From assembly GCA_038496445.1 (NCBI GenBank), contig JALMLS010000343.1:62001-126000 (forward strand): DNA of 64,000 bases, read 5' to 3'. This DNA comes from Trichosphaerium sp. ATCC 40318. Lineage: Eukaryota; Discosea; Flabellinia; Trichosidae. Positions 61,345-64,000 of the stretch are shown here, in pieces (position 1 is the first letter of the stretch; each line of letters begins with the position of its first letter). A program made the translations under genes and the position numbers. The notes beneath the pieces are model-generated. The model ran no database searches. It worked only from the letters and a program-made list of their open reading frames with translations, and was not told the origin of the DNA.

Positions 61345-63335
61345 TTATTCAGTGGACTTTGGTACAATGTTATGGGTAGCGGAAAAGACATTGTTTGGAT
61401 CCCACTTTTCTTTGACTTCAACCAATTTTTGGTAATTTCCGCCATAAGACTTTAGTACACGTTCTGCTGTATCATTGTCTCTTTGTGATATAAAGTTGAC
61501 ATAATCACCACTACCATTGATGCCAAATTTACTAAGCCCTGCAGCAAACTTGCGCGCAAACTGAACCTCTCGTTCACCGTCCATGCCTTCCTATTAGACC
61601 AAACAAAGTTAAAACAAATACTTGACGAGACGTTTTCAAACACCGTTACCTCCCAAACAACAATGATGTGAATCTCAAACTTTGCTCCTCTGTAAAAGTA
61701 AGCTGTATCACCAGGAGCCTTTCTAGCGATTTCTCCACCTAATTACTCCATTTAGTATCAAATAACAATTTCTTACTTAATGTACCCAAGTGCATCACCT
61801 CCACAGATGTATGCCTTATCAATAATCTGTTAAACAAAAATAACTAACAGTTAAAACATACCTGTGATCACACCGCCAAGAGTTGTACGTTTTGCTAATA
61901 TAGTCAACAACGTCATTTGTCATATCCCTAAACAATCAACTTAATTTAACTGGTTGGAATAAAAATGTAATAAAACGAAGGAGCAATTAGTTAGTTTACC
62001 CTATAAAAGCTCCTTTCCAGTAAACACAATCATTACTGCCTGTGTTAGCTTTATCAAATCGTTGGTTTAAGTCTGCATATAGCGACAGGAAAACAAACTC
62101 GCGATCAGCATGAACTTGAATGCTTTCAAAGGCTGCTACACCTGCGTCATACAAATCTTGATGTTTATCATGGAGCTCCGGATCATAGTACACAGCTATT
62201 ATTTCTGCCTCTGTTGGTGTGATCCAAAGGTAACAAGTAAGACGATCATCGCTAATAGCTGATACAAACTTTTGATAGAACGATACGCATTGTCCAACCT
62301 TCATAAAGACAAATACACCAACCACTAATTTTTCTAGAAGAAAAAAACAACGTCAGATTTCTTTTTCCTTTGAAATAGTTTGCGCCACTGTGCTTTAGCA
62401 CTCCCGTCTTTTTTACGTACCTATTGGATGAACCTTAAATGTAAAATCTGTGACTACACCATAATTACCACCTCCACCACGTATGGCAAAGAACAAATCC
62501 GTATTCTCACTCTGACTTGCAGTAACCAATTTACAATCAGCTGTTACTACTTCAGCTGATATAATGTTATCACAGCTAAGTCCATGAAGCCTTGATAACT
62601 ACCTTGAATCAATACAATACAAAGAAAAAAAAGAACTTTACATACCCAACCAATACCTCCGCCAAGCGTCAACCCAGCAACACCAGTAGTCGATATTAAA
62701 CCTCCAGGAGCAGCTATTTACAAAGAAAAATAAAGGTAAGTATTTGATGTTTCCGTACTCATCACGTGATTTTGTCTTTCGCGTTTTTTACTTACCAAGC
62801 TTGTACAATGCTGCTGTGCCATCGAAATCATTCCATGTACATCCAGCTTGAACTTTTGCTGTACGTGCAACCTTGTCCACAGTGACGCCTCTCATTTTAG
62901 ACAAGTCAATTACAACGCCACTGTCAACTAAACAGAGCCCTGCAACGCTGTGCCCTGAACGCCTTAATATAAAAAGTCGGTAGAATAAGAAAATTCTCAT
63001 GTACCTCCGCTGCGTACAGCTATTTTTTGTTTGTTTGCTTTTGCGAAACGCATTGACATTAAAATGTCGTTTGTACTCTGTTTTACCGTTAAAAGGTTCA
63101 TTTTTGCGTTGATTGGGCGTACTTTGCAGTATATAATAGCGCTAGGCTTCTTTTTAATGTCTCTATTCCATACCCGACAAGACTTTGCGTATTTGGCATC
63201 TCCTGGTAGTACTACCTTACCACGTAGCGCCTCACGTAATGTTTTGATTTGGTGCTCTGAGAATACAGGTAGAGCAATGTTTTCTTTGCCTGACGAGGCA
63301 ACCCATGATTTAATACCTGCCAACAATGTGGCCAT
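61345..63335 (-). CDS. FAD-linked oxidase, berberine bridge enzyme (BBE)-like
   Basis: This flavoenzyme has an FAD_binding_4 domain and a C-terminal BBE domain; members oxidise sugars, alcohols or alkaloid-type substrates. The start MATLLAGIKSWVASSGKEN is at 63335. Landmarks are LREALRGKVVLPGDAKYAKS, IAVRSGG joined across an intron to SGHSVAG, whose His is the usual covalent FAD site, then VIDLSKMRGVTVD, LTPGGLISTTGVAGLTLGGG and FFAIRGGGGNYGVVTDFTF. The BBE end is GDYVNFISQRDNDTAERVLK, YGGNYQKLVEVKEKWDPNNV and FSATHNIVP. About nine exons. No signal peptide is evident, although many fungal homologues are secreted. The second covalent cysteine cannot be assigned with certainty; AGCTW is only a candidate. 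Substrate unknown. Confidence 0.88.
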
Positions 63336-63541
63336 GGTGGAATTGCGAACTTCACGTAGTGTATTTCAAAAAAAGGTAAAAAGTCAAACCCACTCCTTTC
63401 CAGCTGTTCAAGACGCGGTTGTACGTCAACAACTTTAGCTACTGGCTCTAACCGATCCTCATGACACTGTGAAACAACTTCCAATTATTTACACAACATG
63501 CAAGCCTTTAAAAAGACGATTTTTTTATAAAATTAATTAAA

Positions 63542-64000
63542 CTACAAGGAATACACTATCAAATAGGAAGGTAGGACTTGGTCACTGTTATAGACAACCA
63601 ACTCATCGTCTTGAAGTGTTTCACCAACTTGTCCAACAACAGAATGAAATCCTCTTGGAGGTTTTGTGATACCTGTCATCTCAAGATTTGTGCAATACGC
63701 TTTACCAGCAGCGACTTGACAAAGGAACATTTTTCGATAAGTTTTCCCATTGTGATTGAGCTCTGACCCTTTTGCATAGTCGTTTGATTTTGTAGGAGAA
63801 GAAGAGAAGTATAACCCTGGACCATATCTCAAATAACCACCAACAGCAGGTCTAGCACTTCCAGCCAAATTCAATTTAAAGCCATGTCTGCAAATATTAC
63901 AAACAGCACATCCTTGATCATTGCAAGGTCCTATGTTCTGTACAACGCCAGCGCTACATGTACAAGATGTGCCGTGAAATCGTCGAACAACGTTACCTAT
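63542..64000 (-). CDS. PARP-type ADP-ribosyltransferase, C-terminal part (5' beyond the window)
   Basis: Only the end of the gene is in the window: the catalytic domain that transfers ADP-ribose from NAD+. It reads VVRRFHGTSC, with the conserved His, then a Cys-rich insert CVTC-like CNDQGCAVCNICRHGF, then YLRYGPGLYFSSSPTKSNDY, with the conserved Tyr, then YRKMFLCQVAAGKAY, and DDELVVYNSDQVLPSYLIVY, with the catalytic-type Glu. The H-Y-E triad therefore looks intact. The Cys-rich spacing is like that of small PARP-like proteins of fungi and protists. The N-terminus and other domains are off the right edge. Confidence 0.82.
   Translation of the reverse strand: MGNVVRRFHGTSCTCSAGVVQNIGPCNDQGCAVCNICRHGFKLNLAGSARPAVGGYLRYGPGLYFSSSPTKSNDYAKGSELNHNGKTYRKMFLCQVAAGKAYCTNLEMTGITKPPRGFHSVVGQVGETLQDDELVVYNSDQVLPSYLIVYSL

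Overview
The window is nuclear DNA from a compact, intron-rich, AT-rich microbial eukaryote. Genes are cut by many short introns (mostly about 35-100 nt). An actin gene, an Mga2/Spt23-like membrane-bound transcription factor and a Zn2Cys6 transcription factor point to an opisthokont on or near the fungal line, possibly an early-diverging fungus. A giant RNF213-like protein, a protein with three dsRNA-binding domains and MORN/YwqK-repeat proteins fit an early branch better than yeasts or filamentous ascomycetes. This placement is inference; no rRNA is present. The splice donors are distinctive: most read GTRCGT or GTACNN instead of GTAAGT.

Layout, 1-24.8 kb: a DHHC palmitoyltransferase (minus, cut by the left edge) diverges from a small TPR protein (plus). 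After 1.2 kb with no gene seen comes a 7.9-kb minus-strand gene (3545-11432). Spliced by eye it encodes ankyrin repeats, two GRAM domains, an NmrA-like Rossmann domain, an EF-hand module and a complete phosphatidylinositol-phosphate kinase domain. Its start codon lies 23 bp from that of a HAS1/DDX18 RNA helicase (plus). Next come a Myb/SANT protein (plus), an unrecognised protein (minus) diverging by 40 bp from TSG101/Vps23 of ESCRT-I (plus), a three-dsRBD protein (minus) and a Zn2Cys6 factor (minus) with a roughly 100-bp-arm inverted repeat in one intron.

Layout, 24.9-64 kb: a Gfo/Idh/MocA oxidoreductase (plus, divergent from the Zn2Cys6 gene), a doubtful small gene, a basic disordered protein, and a 20-kb gene (29161-49363) for an RNF213-like AAA+ giant with a long acidic C-terminal extension. 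Then follow a tRNA-Lys, the Mga2/Spt23-like factor with an extended multi-pass membrane tail, a MORN-like fragment, an F-box protein, an F-box-like/MORN protein, actin, a tRNA-Arg, a BBE-type FAD oxidase (minus), and the 3' end of a PARP-like ADP-ribosyltransferase (minus) at the right edge.

There is no operon logic. The genes are mainly housekeeping (cytoskeleton, ribosome biogenesis, ESCRT, lipid modification) mixed with signalling and surveillance-type genes. The most unusual items are the ANK-GRAM-GRAM-NmrA-EF-PIPK fusion, the RNF213-like protein in which I see no RING or RZ finger, and the shifted splice-donor consensus. Exon joins were made by eye from splice motifs and reading phase, so spans are gene spans and single junctions may be wrong.
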